Source of the DNA: Betaproteobacteria bacterium
Lineage (GTDB): Bacteria; Pseudomonadota; Gammaproteobacteria; Burkholderiales; Rhodocyclaceae
Length of the DNA stretch: 64,000 bases
Direction of reading: 5' to 3'
NCBI GenBank assembly: GCA_009780885.1
Contig: WQZF01000003.1
Coordinates: 1 to 64,000, forward strand
The position numbers were made by a program, and so were the translations under genes. Below are positions 51,951 to 60,839 of the stretch, piece by piece (within the stretch, counting starts at the first letter, position 1; every line of letters starts with the position of its first letter). The notes beneath the pieces were generated by a model. It saw only the letters and a program-made list of their open reading frames with translations. It was not told the origin of the DNA and did no database searches.

Positions 51951-52559
51951 ATGGCAAGAATCGAAATCCTGAACGCCGCCGGGGCGGTGGAAAACATCAT
52001 CGTCGCCGACGAGTCCTTTGCCGAAAAGGCTTTTCCGGGCCGATGGCGGATTGCCGAAGCCTCCCTCACGCTTGAAGAGGCCCGCGATGCGCGGAGGGCC
52101 CGGATCAAATCCGAAGCCTCGGAGCGCCTCAAAGCGCTTGACTGGCGGCTGGAACGCGCGCGAGAGCGGGATACGCTCGATCTGCCGGGCGAGACGCTGG
52201 CAGAAGTGCTGGCCGCGCGCGAGGCGGTGCGCCGGGCTTCCTCGCGGGCGGAAGGCGAAGTGTTGGCGCTCTCGGAGATCGCCGACATCGCCGCCTTCCA
52301 GTGGGAAGTCGCCGAGACCGACCGGATCGCGGCCCGCCAGCTCTCGCGCTTCAAGTTCTTGCAGAGATTCACCCCGGAAGAACAAGCTACCCTGTTGGCG
52401 GCTGCCCAGCAGAATCCGGCGCTCAACGCCTATCTCTTCAATTTGCAAGCAGCGACCGCCGTCAATCTTGACGAACCGGCCACTTCCGCCGGCGTGCATC
52501 TGCTCGAATTCGCGGGCTTGATCCCGCCGGGCCGCGCTGCCGAAATCCTGGGGGATTGA
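51951..52559 (+). CDS. Tail fibre assembly-like protein
   Basis: 202 residues. 'ARIEILNAAGAVENIIVADESFAEKAFPGRWR' then a long helical region. Position right after the adhesin suggests a chaperone. Confidence 0.65.
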   Translation: MARIEILNAAGAVENIIVADESFAEKAFPGRWRIAEASLTLEEARDARRARIKSEASERLKALDWRLERARERDTLDLPGETLAEVLAAREAVRRASSRAEGEVLALSEIADIAAFQWEVAETDRIAARQLSRFKFLQRFTPEEQATLLAAAQQNPALNAYLFNLQAATAVNLDEPATSAGVHLLEFAGLIPPGRAAEILGD

Positions 52560-52560
52560 A

Positions 52561-52842
52561 ATGCCCCGCTGGAAATTGGCCTTGCTCTGGGCGCTTTGCC
52601 AGCTTGCCGCCGTGCTCACGGCCCTGCGCATGCTCTGGGCCGTCCTCTGCAACCCGGATCGCGCCTGGACGATCGGGCTGGCCTATGACCGGCTGGCCAA
52701 TGCCGCTGCCAATGATAACGAAGTGCAAACGATTTCCAGCCGCGCGGCCAAAGCCCAACAGGACGGCAAGCGCTGGGGCTGCCTGCTTTGCAAGGTGTTG
52801 GATTGGATCGACTCCGGACATTGCGAAAAGTCGATCGAATAG
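52561..52842 (+). CDS. Conserved phage membrane protein
   Basis: 93 residues with one strong membrane segment (LALLWALCQLAAVLTALRMLWAVLC) and a soluble part with two Cys pairs' worth of Cys (WGCLLCKVLDWIDSGHC). Often seen in this place in related prophages (recollection); role unknown. Confidence 0.7.
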   Translation: MPRWKLALLWALCQLAAVLTALRMLWAVLCNPDRAWTIGLAYDRLANAAANDNEVQTISSRAAKAQQDGKRWGCLLCKVLDWIDSGHCEKSIE

Positions 52843-52865
52843 TCGTCGAAGTGTTCACCCACCCG

Positions 52866-52887
52866 CCCCGCTCTGTCGGGGTTTTTT
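52866..52887 (+). terminator. Intrinsic terminator before the sheath gene
   Basis: CCCCG-CTCTGT-CGGGG followed by TTTTTT; ends the fibre transcript. Confidence 0.75.
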
Positions 52888-52902
52888 ATTTTGGAGGCTT
52901 TT

Positions 52903-54069
52903 ATGTCCCTGACTGATTTTTTCCATGGCGTGACCGTGACCGATGTCGACATCGGGCCGCGCGTGATTTCGGTTCCCTCGTCTTCGATCATCGGCTTGGT
53001 CGATACTTTTGACCCGGAGAATGCTCCGGCAAAGCCCAATTATCCGACCCTGGTTACTTCGGAGCGCGAGGCGGCCAAGCAGTTCGGTACGGCCAGCAGG
53101 ATTACGCAGGCGGTCAAAGGTATGACCACGCAGGCAGGCGCCGTCATTGTGGCCGTCGGAATACCTGAAACCAGCGACCCTGCCGAACTGACTTCAGCGG
53201 TCATCGGCGGCGTGACTGTCAGTGGAGCGCGTACCGGAATGCAGGCGCTGCTCGACGGGAAATCCATCCACAATGCGCAGCCGCGCCTGATTGTCTGCCC
53301 AGGGCATTCCCGTACCCAGGCGGTGGCCACCCAGATGGATAGCCTGGCGGCAAAGTTGCGCGCGATTGCGCTGGTCGATGGGCCTGATGGCGACGACGAG
53401 GCCGCCATCGCCTATTTCAAGGATTTTGGCTCGAAGCGCATCTATGGCATCGACCCTTCGGTCAAGGTTTGGGACACGACAAGCAATGAAGAAACCCTTG
53501 TTCCGGCTTCGGCTTACGCGGCGGGCCTTTTCGCGCAGACCGACCAGAAATATGGCTTTTGGGCCTCGCCCTCGAACAAGGAATTGACCGGCGTCATCGG
53601 CACCGGGCGTCCGGTCGAATTTCTCGACGGCGATCCGAGCTGCCGCGCCAACCTGCTCAATGCCGCAAACATCAGCACGATCATTCGCGATGGAGGCTAC
53701 CGGCTCTGGGGAAACCGCACCTGTTCCGCCGATCCGAAATGGGCTTTCGTGACCCGCGTGCGCACGCTGGACATCGTCATGGACGCGATCCTGTACGGGC
53801 ACAAATGGGCCGTCGACCGCTCGATCACGAAAACCTACGTCAAGGATGTGACCGAAGGGCTCTCGGCCTTCATGCGCGATCTGAAACACCTGGGCGCGGT
53901 GGTCAATTTCGAGGTGTTTCCAGACCCGGAACTCAACAGCGCCAGCCAACTGGAACAGGGGCGCGTGTATTGGAACATCCGCTTCACCGACGTGCCGCCG
54001 GCGGAAAACCCCATCTTCCGCGTCGAAGTGACCAACGATTGGATCACCGAAGTGCTCGACTTCAATTGA
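52903..54069 (+). CDS. Tail sheath protein (FI)
   Basis: 388 residues from MSLTDFFHGVTVTDVDIGPR. 'FMRDLKHLGAVVNFEVFPDPELNSASQLEQGRVYWNIRFTDVPPAENPIFRVEVTNDWITEVL' is the conserved C-terminal sheath domain. Shows that the tail is contractile. Confidence 0.95.
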   Translation: MSLTDFFHGVTVTDVDIGPRVISVPSSSIIGLVDTFDPENAPAKPNYPTLVTSEREAAKQFGTASRITQAVKGMTTQAGAVIVAVGIPETSDPAELTSAVIGGVTVSGARTGMQALLDGKSIHNAQPRLIVCPGHSRTQAVATQMDSLAAKLRAIALVDGPDGDDEAAIAYFKDFGSKRIYGIDPSVKVWDTTSNEETLVPASAYAAGLFAQTDQKYGFWASPSNKELTGVIGTGRPVEFLDGDPSCRANLLNAANISTIIRDGGYRLWGNRTCSADPKWAFVTRVRTLDIVMDAILYGHKWAVDRSITKTYVKDVTEGLSAFMRDLKHLGAVVNFEVFPDPELNSASQLEQGRVYWNIRFTDVPPAENPIFRVEVTNDWITEVLDFN

Positions 54070-54079
54070 GGAGAAAACC

Positions 54080-54583
54080 ATGATCCCCCAAGTATTGACC
54101 AACATGAATCTGTTTATCGACGGCAAGGGATTCGCCGGCGACAACGTCTCGCTCACGCTGCCCAAGCTCAAGATCAAATCCGAAGACCACCGCGCCGGCG
54201 GAATGGATGCCCCGATCAAGGTGGATCTGGGGATGGAAGCGATGGAAGCCAGTTTCGCGCTCGCCGGCATGTCGCAGGACGCACTGAAATTCTTCGGGCT
54301 GGCCGACCAGGCCGCGTTTTCCGGCGCGTTCCGGGGCGCGTACAAGAACACCAAGGGCGAAACCGTCGCGGCGGTGGCCACCTTGCGCGGGCAGTTGCAG
54401 GAAGTCGATCACGGCGACTGGAAACCCGGCGACAAGGCCGAGACCAAAATGACCGCGGCGCTTGAGTATTACAAGCTGGAGATCTCCGACAAGGCGATCT
54501 ATGAGATCGACGTTCCCAACATGGTGCGCATCATCGACGGCAAGGATCAACTCGCCGATGTCCGCAAGGCTCTCGGAATGTGA
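54080..54583 (+). CDS. Tail tube protein (FII)
   Basis: 167 residues. 'IPQVLTNMNLFIDGKGFAGDNVSLTLPKLKIKSEDHRAGGMDAPIKVDLGMEAMEASFAL' is P2 FII. Confidence 0.95.
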   Translation: MIPQVLTNMNLFIDGKGFAGDNVSLTLPKLKIKSEDHRAGGMDAPIKVDLGMEAMEASFALAGMSQDALKFFGLADQAAFSGAFRGAYKNTKGETVAAVATLRGQLQEVDHGDWKPGDKAETKMTAALEYYKLEISDKAIYEIDVPNMVRIIDGKDQLADVRKALGM

Positions 54584-54591
54584 GGATGAAA

Positions 54592-54900
54592 ATGGAGAAA
54601 AACCCGTTGCCCAAATGGATGACGCTGGGCGCCGACGGTGTTAGCGTCAAACTGAGCAAACCCGCGACGATTAACAGCATCGCCCGCGACACGATCACCC
54701 TGCGCGAGCCGCGAGTGTGCGATATTCGCGCGGCGCAGAAACTGGCGAAAAGCGACGACGACGAGCGCGAGCTCCTTTTGTTTGCCTCGCTGGCCGAGGT
54801 TTCTACTGCCGACCTGGAGAGCCTTCCGTACCGCGATTACCAGCGCGTACAGGAGGCTTATTTTCGTCTCATCCAGTGGGATGACGATCCGAAGCCCTGA
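54592..54900 (+). CDS. Tail assembly chaperone gpE
   Basis: 102 residues. ATG at 54592 chosen for its GAGG spacing; ATG at 54586 also possible. 'LREPRVCDIRAAQKLAKSDDDERELLLFASLAEVSTADLESLPYRDYQRVQEAYFRLIQ' is the Mu/P2-type E chaperone fold. Ends DDDPKP-stop at CCC TGA, the frameshift site. Confidence 0.85.
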   Translation: MEKNPLPKWMTLGADGVSVKLSKPATINSIARDTITLREPRVCDIRAAQKLAKSDDDERELLLFASLAEVSTADLESLPYRDYQRVQEAYFRLIQWDDDPKP

Positions 54901-55009
54901 GCTGCTGTGGAACTTGTGTCGGAAACTGGCGATCGAAATGCACTTTCAGCCCTCGGAAATCGAGGCGCTGAAAGTGTCGGAGGCGCTGTGGTGGGTGCTG
55001 GGAAAGTGA
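54592..55009 (+). CDS. gpE-E' frameshift product
   Basis: Ribosomes that slip +1 on CCC TGA (54895-54900) would read Pro then ELLWNLCRKLAIEMHFQP... to a stop at 55007-55009, giving about 138 residues. The E' segment has the Trp-rich GpE-family ending (FQPSEIEALKVSEALWWVLG). A start at 54881 for E' alone is less likely since E' normally occurs only as a fusion. Confidence 0.7.
54895..54900 (+). other. CCC-TGA programmed +1 frameshift site
   Basis: The last sense codon of gpE is CCC followed directly by TGA. Slipping one base lets the same proline tRNA pair with CCT and opens the E' frame exactly at its conserved part. Confidence 0.65.
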
Positions 55010-55032
55010 AGGGGGAAAACAGCGCTCAATTG

Positions 55033-55305
55033 TCAAAGCCACGCCATAATGGCTTTTCCCAGCCAGTAGACAAGAAGAGCGGTGATAAAAAACGACATTA
55101 AATAGGCTGCAAAAATCCCATTGCTCGTGAAGTTCCCGCTCGACCACATCAGCAAGCCTGCGACAGGCGAACAGATCACCCACAACCAAAACAAGACGAC
55201 CAAGACTCCGGGTTCTTCTTCGGGGTCTCCTAAATCTTCGTCGAATTCTTCGTCGAATTCTTCGTCGAATTCTTCGTCGAATTCTTCGTCGGGTTCTTTT
55301 GACAT
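55033..55305 (-). CDS. Membrane protein with acidic tandem repeats, antisense to tail operon
   Basis: 90 residues. N-terminus is (DEEF)n, encoded by a 12-bp tandem repeat, then two membrane segments (~33-51 and ~62-82). On the minus strand between E' and the tape measure, so probably a moron with its own promoter. No family recognised. Confidence 0.65.
   Translation of the reverse strand: MSKEPDEEFDEEFDEEFDEEFDEDLGDPEEEPGVLVVLFWLWVICSPVAGLLMWSSGNFTSNGIFAAYLMSFFITALLVYWLGKAIMAWL
55236..55283. repeat. 12-bp tandem repeat
   Basis: Four perfect copies of CTTCGTCGAATT plus a partial fifth; codes for DEEF units of the minus-strand protein. Confidence 0.95.
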
Positions 55306-55320
55306 AATGAAAGCTTTGAG

Positions 55321-57663
55321 ATGGCAAACAATATCGGTCTTGGAATGATCATCGGCGGCGCGGTTGGCGCATCCCTGAACCGCGCCTTCTCCGATACTAG
55401 GTCAAAGATTTCCGAATTGCAACGCAAGGCCAACGAAACACGGGCATTGCGCAACACCATCCGCGAAACGCGGGAATTGCAGAAGGAATTTTCGCGCCTG
55501 AATCCGGCCAGCAAGGAATTTGCCGAGACTTTGAAGAAATTCGAGGCCAATCGCGCGATTTTGCGCGAGGCCCGGATCGATGTTGGAAATCTCGGCAAGG
55601 AATATACAAAACTGGGACGCACAGTACGCGGGCTGGATTTGCAAGCCGCCGGAAAGGAACGCATCGGCCAGGGGATCGCGCAGTTCAAGGAAGGGATCGG
55701 CGCGGCGACAAGATTGGGCGCTGCTGCTGCTGTGCCGACAAAGATCTCGGCAGATTACCAGGCGACGGTGCGCGACATCGCCATCAAGGGCGGCATTGCG
55801 CGCACCAATGATGAAGATTTTATGGCGAGCAGAATCCACGAGATCGCGAAAGAGACCGGGATAGGAGGCCGGGACCTTGCCACGGCAGTCAATAAACTGG
55901 TCTCCGGTGGGATCAAGGTTCCGGAGGCGCTCGATTTGGCTGCGTCGCTGGCCCGCTTTTCGGTCAGCCAGGGAACAGAATCAGGCGACACCGCAAAGCT
56001 GATCCTGGATTTGCGCCAATCCGGCATCACCGATCCGAAACAGATGGAAGCCATGCTCGGCAAGATTGCCGTGGCCGGAAATCTCGGAGCCTTTGGCTCA
56101 AGGGAAATGACGACTCATTTTTCCGGTTTGCTGCCGACAATGACCGCCTTTGGAATGTCCGGCGAAAAAGGCGCCATGTCGCTGGCGGCGCTGTTGCAGA
56201 GCCAGATGCGCGGCACGGGCGATGCTGAAGCGGCAGTGGCACAACTGGGAAGTCTCTTTACCGCCATTACCAGCGAGAGCACCCAAAAATCCTTTGCGGA
56301 CCAGGGCGTCAATTTGCAAGGCTCGATGTCCGCCGCGCTGCTCAAAGGCTACGATCCGGTGATGGCCTTTCTGTCCATTACCGAGAAGGCGATGGCGCGG
56401 CAGGATCCGGCCAGGGCGAAGGAAATGGCGCAGTTGCAGGAGCGCATCGCCAGGGCGCAAAACCCTGAAGAAGCGCAGAAATTGATGGACGGCTATCTGG
56501 CGATCGTCGGGCTGTCCGAACTGGTCTCGAACCGACGCGCGAAACAGGCCGCGCTAACCGCGATCCAAAATCGAAACCTGACCGAAGAAAACCTGAAACT
56601 CATCCAATCCACAAACGGAATGGTGAAGATCGAAAAGGATCTGGCCGACCGCCGCGATGCATCGAAACAGATCTGGAGCGAAGTCGGGCAATCGTGGGAA
56701 CGGGCGATGGCAAAATTTGGCGACGCGATTCGCCCGGCGACAGATTTGGTTGGAAATTTTGCAAAGGGCGCTGGCAATGCAATGTCCTCTATGTCAGAAA
56801 AAGCGCCGCTCGTGACCGCCAGCCTGGCTTCCGTCGCCGGCGTATTTGCGCTCTACAAGACTGGAAAAGGCCTATTCAACGTCGTCCGTGGTGGCATCGA
56901 AGTCGTCAGTGGGAAATGGCTCGCGCGCGGCGGGCTGGGGCGCGTGCTTGGCGGCGCTGCCGGAGGAAAGGGCGGCGGCATCGGCGGCGTGCTCGGCGAG
57001 GCGATCTCCGGCGTCCAGAAGGTCTTTGTCGTCAATATGCCGGGCGTAGGCTTCGGGCTGGGCGAGGCGCTCGAAGGCGGCGGAAGCGGCCAGCGCGGCG
57101 CGGGCCAGGGGAGGCTTGGCCGCATGGGCCGCACGCTGGGCGGAACCGTGCGCAGCGGCATGGTGCGCACAGCAGGACTCGTCGGCCTGGGCGGCAGCAT
57201 GAAAACAGCGCTGGCGGCCAAAAATCTTGCGGGCATCGCCGGCGTCGGAGCAGGTTCCTTGAGCGCCGGGGCTGGCGTGTTGACGTCCTCTGCGGGCGCC
57301 GTCGCGGCTTCCGGCTATCTGGGCTATCAAGTCGGCAAGATCCTGAAACCGGTCGTCGACGAAGGATTGGCGCTGGCCACCGGAGAAAAGGATACAACCC
57401 TTGGCTTCAAGCTCTTCGACTGGTTTTCCGGCAAGGATGGCGAGGTGCGCAAGATGCTCGAAGGATCGGCGCCGGCCAAGGAAAAGCCGGCGCCCGTCCA
57501 GGTGGAGCGCAAGGAAAATTTTTCGCCCTCGCTCACGCTCAACGTCCAGGGCGAGGCCAGGAATCCCCAGGAACTGGCGCGCGAGGTGATGAAGGAATTG
57601 CGCAGGCTGTACCCCGAATTCACGCGGACGCTCGATCCGCTCTACGAATCGCACCATTTGTAA
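55321..57663 (+). CDS. Tape measure protein
   Basis: 780 residues. N-terminal coiled coil, a conserved 'IAKETGIGGRDLATAVNKLVSGGIKVPEALDLAASLARFSVSQGTESGDTAKLI' region, and Gly/Ala-rich helical transmembrane-like stretches. Sets tail length. Confidence 0.92.
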   Translation: MANNIGLGMIIGGAVGASLNRAFSDTRSKISELQRKANETRALRNTIRETRELQKEFSRLNPASKEFAETLKKFEANRAILREARIDVGNLGKEYTKLGRTVRGLDLQAAGKERIGQGIAQFKEGIGAATRLGAAAAVPTKISADYQATVRDIAIKGGIARTNDEDFMASRIHEIAKETGIGGRDLATAVNKLVSGGIKVPEALDLAASLARFSVSQGTESGDTAKLILDLRQSGITDPKQMEAMLGKIAVAGNLGAFGSREMTTHFSGLLPTMTAFGMSGEKGAMSLAALLQSQMRGTGDAEAAVAQLGSLFTAITSESTQKSFADQGVNLQGSMSAALLKGYDPVMAFLSITEKAMARQDPARAKEMAQLQERIARAQNPEEAQKLMDGYLAIVGLSELVSNRRAKQAALTAIQNRNLTEENLKLIQSTNGMVKIEKDLADRRDASKQIWSEVGQSWERAMAKFGDAIRPATDLVGNFAKGAGNAMSSMSEKAPLVTASLASVAGVFALYKTGKGLFNVVRGGIEVVSGKWLARGGLGRVLGGAAGGKGGGIGGVLGEAISGVQKVFVVNMPGVGFGLGEALEGGGSGQRGAGQGRLGRMGRTLGGTVRSGMVRTAGLVGLGGSMKTALAAKNLAGIAGVGAGSLSAGAGVLTSSAGAVAASGYLGYQVGKILKPVVDEGLALATGEKDTTLGFKLFDWFSGKDGEVRKMLEGSAPAKEKPAPVQVERKENFSPSLTLNVQGEARNPQELAREVMKELRRLYPEFTRTLDPLYESHHL

Positions 57664-57666
57664 GCC

Positions 57667-58518
57667 ATGAACATCACGACTCTTTCCAGCGACGCAGCAG
57701 CCCTTTGCGTCACGGTGGCCGCCCGGGCGCGGAGCATCGAAGCGCAACGGGAAAACGGCAAGGCTTGGGCCACGCTGTCTGCGCAGGTCGGTCGGGACAT
57801 CGACCGCTCTGTCGATTCGATGGCGAAATTGCGCGATGCGCTCTCCAGCCAGGCCATTGATCTCTCAGAGCGCGCGCCGCTCTCGCGAAGCCTGGGCGCC
57901 ATCGAAGCCGCCGTCCGCGAAATTTCCGGCCTGGCGCACGGATCGGTTTCGATCCCGCGCCTTGCGGAGTTCGGGAAGATTTTCGATGCCGCGCGCCGGC
58001 AATTCGAAGCTGTTGTTCCCGGCGCGGCGAAACTTCCGCAAATTCTCAACTCGCCCTTTAGCCTTCCGCGCTCGCTGCCCAACGCGCCCGGCGCCAACAG
58101 CGCCCATCCGCACCTCTTGATTCTCTCGGCCAGCAATGGCGCCACTTTTTATTTCGGCTTGTCGACAGCCGCCTTCGATAAGCTCCGGCGCAAGTCGGAA
58201 TACCAGGTCGCCTGCCAGGAGCGCTTGACCCGCCGCCATGCCTGGCAAGCCGTGAGCAAGGGGGGAGACACGATCACCGTGTCCGGGGTGATTTTCCCGG
58301 GGTGGAAGGGAACGTCACAGCAAATCGAAGCGCTGCGCGCCATCGGGATCGAGATGGAACCCGTCACACTCACCACCGGCTACGGCGTGGTGCTTGGCCG
58401 GTGGTATCTCACCGAAATCGAGGAAGAACAAGAGGCGTTGCTCTCCGACGGGGCGCCGCGCAAACAAGCTTTTACGCTGGAATTCAGACGCTATGGCGAA
58501 GATTATCAGAACCTCTGA
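57667..58518 (+). CDS. Tail protein gpU with N-terminal extension
   Basis: 283 residues. C-terminal ~140 residues are gpU ('ATFYFGLSTAAFDKLRRKSEYQVACQERLTRRHAWQAVSKGGDTITVSGVIFPGWKG'). The N-terminal ~120 helical residues are extra to P2 U and look like a fused assembly domain. Confidence 0.85.
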   Translation: MNITTLSSDAAALCVTVAARARSIEAQRENGKAWATLSAQVGRDIDRSVDSMAKLRDALSSQAIDLSERAPLSRSLGAIEAAVREISGLAHGSVSIPRLAEFGKIFDAARRQFEAVVPGAAKLPQILNSPFSLPRSLPNAPGANSAHPHLLILSASNGATFYFGLSTAAFDKLRRKSEYQVACQERLTRRHAWQAVSKGGDTITVSGVIFPGWKGTSQQIEALRAIGIEMEPVTLTTGYGVVLGRWYLTEIEEEQEALLSDGAPRKQAFTLEFRRYGEDYQNL

Positions 58519-58699
58519 AGGCGACATCCTCGATTCCCTGTGTTATGCCATTTACGGGAACCTCTCCGGAACCGTCGAGGCGGTGCTCGACCAAAACCCC
58601 GGCCTGGCGCGCGTGGCGCAGCCTTACGACTCGGGCGTGCTGATCGCTTTCCCGGATCTTCCGCCGCCACAGCGAGACGACCTGCAATTGTGGAGCTGA
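58493..58699 (+). CDS. Tail protein gpX
   Basis: 68 residues. 'EGDILDSLCYAIYGNLSGTVEAVLDQNPGLARVAQPYDSGVLIAFPDL' is a LysM-like gpX. Overlaps gpU by 26 bp. Confidence 0.9.
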   Translation: MAKIIRTSEGDILDSLCYAIYGNLSGTVEAVLDQNPGLARVAQPYDSGVLIAFPDLPPPQRDDLQLWS

Positions 58700-58700
58700 A

Positions 58701-59753
58701 ATGAAGCCCGTTTTCAAAATCAGGATGGGAGAAACCGATCTGACCGATTTGTTTCGCGACCGCTTGCTCTCGATCCGGATCACCGATAAACCCGGCATGG
58801 AACACGACGAATGCGAAATCACACTCGACGATCGCGACGATCGGCTCCGGCTGCCGCGCCGGGGCGCCCTCTTGTCGGTTTGCCTCGGTTATCAGAGCGC
58901 GGAGCTCGTCGAAATCGGCGCCTACAAGGTCTGCGAAGTCGAGGTCAAGGGCCCGCCATCGACGCTCGTCTTACGCTGCAAGGCGGCGGATTTGCGCGAC
59001 GATTGCAAATCCACGCGAAGCGGCAGTTGGGAAAACAGCCGCCTGGAAAAAATCGTCGCCGACATTGCCGAGCGCAATGACTGGATCCCGAAATGCACCG
59101 TGGATGCCCTTGTTCCGCGCGCCGATCAGGTCGGCGAAAACGACCTGCATTTCATCACGCGGCTCTCGCGTCAATATGATGCGACCGCCACGCTGAAGGA
59201 AGGATTCCTGCTGGTATTGCGCCGGGGCGCTGGAGAACGGCGTTCCGGGACGCCGCTGGAAATCCTCGACATCCATCGATCCGATCTCGCGGATTATTCC
59301 CTGCGTTTCTCGGATCAACCGATTCATTCCGGGGTCAAAACCTCCTGGCACAACAACCAGACCGGCAATCTGGAAATCATCGAACTGAAAAACCCCGCTG
59401 CCCCCGAGGATGCCACGGCGGTGCATACCGACCGGCACACCTACCCGAACAAGGCGGCAGCCGCCGCAGCGGCAGAAAGCCGCCTGGCCGCGTTCAACCG
59501 GGCAACGGCGACTGGAAGATTCACCCTGGAATGGGGAAACGCCCGCCTGTGCTCGGAAATCAAGATCAACCTGTCCGGAATCAAATCTGAAGTTGATGGC
59601 CAATATCTGGTCGAGAGCGTCGAACATCGCTTCGACAAGAGCGGATGGACCACAAGTTTTGAAATCAATGCCGGCAACGAAGGCAAGGCCAACGCCGGCA
59701 GCGGCAAGAAAAAGCCCGGCGCAGGCGTCATCGTCGCGCTGCCGGATCGCTGA
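58701..59753 (+). CDS. Late control protein gpD
   Basis: 350 residues. P2 gpD family (hub/baseplate protein): 'FKIRMGETDLTDLFRDRLLSIRITDKPGMEHDECEITLDDRDDRLRLP' to 'KINLSGIKSEVDGQYLVESVEHRFDKSGWTTSFEI'. Confidence 0.93.
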   Translation: MKPVFKIRMGETDLTDLFRDRLLSIRITDKPGMEHDECEITLDDRDDRLRLPRRGALLSVCLGYQSAELVEIGAYKVCEVEVKGPPSTLVLRCKAADLRDDCKSTRSGSWENSRLEKIVADIAERNDWIPKCTVDALVPRADQVGENDLHFITRLSRQYDATATLKEGFLLVLRRGAGERRSGTPLEILDIHRSDLADYSLRFSDQPIHSGVKTSWHNNQTGNLEIIELKNPAAPEDATAVHTDRHTYPNKAAAAAAAESRLAAFNRATATGRFTLEWGNARLCSEIKINLSGIKSEVDGQYLVESVEHRFDKSGWTTSFEINAGNEGKANAGSGKKKPGAGVIVALPDR

Positions 59754-59783
59754 AGCTCCAGGGGTTCCCACAAGTTCAAGCAA

Positions 59784-59805
59784 GCCGCCTCCAGGGCGGC
59801 TTTTT
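59784..59805 (+). terminator. Intrinsic terminator after gpD
   Basis: GCCGCC-TCCAG-GGCGGC followed by TTTTT; end of the tail operon. Confidence 0.8.
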
Positions 59806-59820
59806 CATTGAGGTTTAAAA

Positions 59821-60183
59821 ATGCCCGGAAAAGACCCGCGAGAATGGACACTCGGCGCATGGCTGCTGGCTTTACTTCCGTCGGCCAGCGCCGGCATCGT
59901 GAATTGGCTCGGCCATTACGTTACTGGCGATAAGAGGCACTTCAGCTTCCTGTATTTCTGCATCGAAGTCTTCACCTCCGGATTCGTGGGGGTCACGATG
60001 TTCATGGCCTTTGCGGCGCACGATCAGCCCCCTGCGATGTGCGCCGCCGTCGCCGGGGTCTCCGGACACATGGGAACACGCCTCTTGCTGCTGCTCGAAC
60101 TGGCGCTCGAAAACAAGATCAAGGCGTACTTTGCGAACCGGAAAGACGCCCACGATGGAGAAAATCACAATGATCACCCCTGA
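59821..60183 (+). CDS. Phage holin
   Basis: 120 residues, three hydrophobic segments (~11-27, ~41-65, ~70-95) with charged ends, matching the class I holin family. Upstream of and overlapping the endolysin by 29 bp. Confidence 0.75.
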   Translation: MPGKDPREWTLGAWLLALLPSASAGIVNWLGHYVTGDKRHFSFLYFCIEVFTSGFVGVTMFMAFAAHDQPPAMCAAVAGVSGHMGTRLLLLLELALENKIKAYFANRKDAHDGENHNDHP

Positions 60184-60826
60184 ACTGCTGGTGGCCGCCG
60201 GCACCGGCGTGACCGCCGTCGATGCCCGGATCAGCGCCGAATTCCTTGGCGAAGCGGCAGTCATCGCGGCCATCAACACGCCGCGCCGGGTGGCCTGCTT
60301 CCTTGGGCAACTCGGGCACGAATGCCCGCGCTTCCGATCCACGCACGAAGACCTGCACTATTCGGCTGACCGGCTCCGCAACGTTTGGCCCAGGCATTTC
60401 CCGGATCAATACATCGCCGAAGCCTACGCCTTCTCCCCGGTCAAGATCGGCAACCGCGCCTACGCCAACCGGATGGGCAATGGCGACGAAGCCAGCGGCG
60501 ACGGCTACCGCTTCCGGGGGCGCGGGTATCTGCAACTCACCGGACGCGAGAACTACGCCGCCGCGAGCGCCGCGCTCTTCGGCGACGCCCGGCTGCTCGA
60601 TGCGCCTGATCTGGCCATTGAGCCCGAAACCGCCGCTAGGGTGGCGGCATGGTTCTGGACACGGTCCAACTGCAACGCGCTCGCCGATGCGCTGGCGTTG
60701 TCCGCCATTACCCGCGCCATCAACGGCGGAATGAACGGCTACGACGACCGGGCCGAACGAACGGCCCGCGTCCTGAAGCTGCTCGATCCACACGCCGCTG
60801 CCTGCGGCGTTTTTTTCACCTCATGA
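60155..60826 (+). CDS. Glycoside hydrolase family 19 endolysin
   Basis: 223 residues (start at 60170 possible). Catalytic Glu in FLGQLGHECPRF, then 'EDLHYSADRLRNVWPRHFP' and 'GDGYRFRGRGYLQLTGRENYAAAS'. Cuts peptidoglycan; no signal peptide, so it needs a holin. Confidence 0.93.
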   Translation: MEKITMITPELLVAAGTGVTAVDARISAEFLGEAAVIAAINTPRRVACFLGQLGHECPRFRSTHEDLHYSADRLRNVWPRHFPDQYIAEAYAFSPVKIGNRAYANRMGNGDEASGDGYRFRGRGYLQLTGRENYAAASAALFGDARLLDAPDLAIEPETAARVAAWFWTRSNCNALADALALSAITRAINGGMNGYDDRAERTARVLKLLDPHAAACGVFFTS

Positions 60827-60839
60827 AGGGAGAAGCCCC

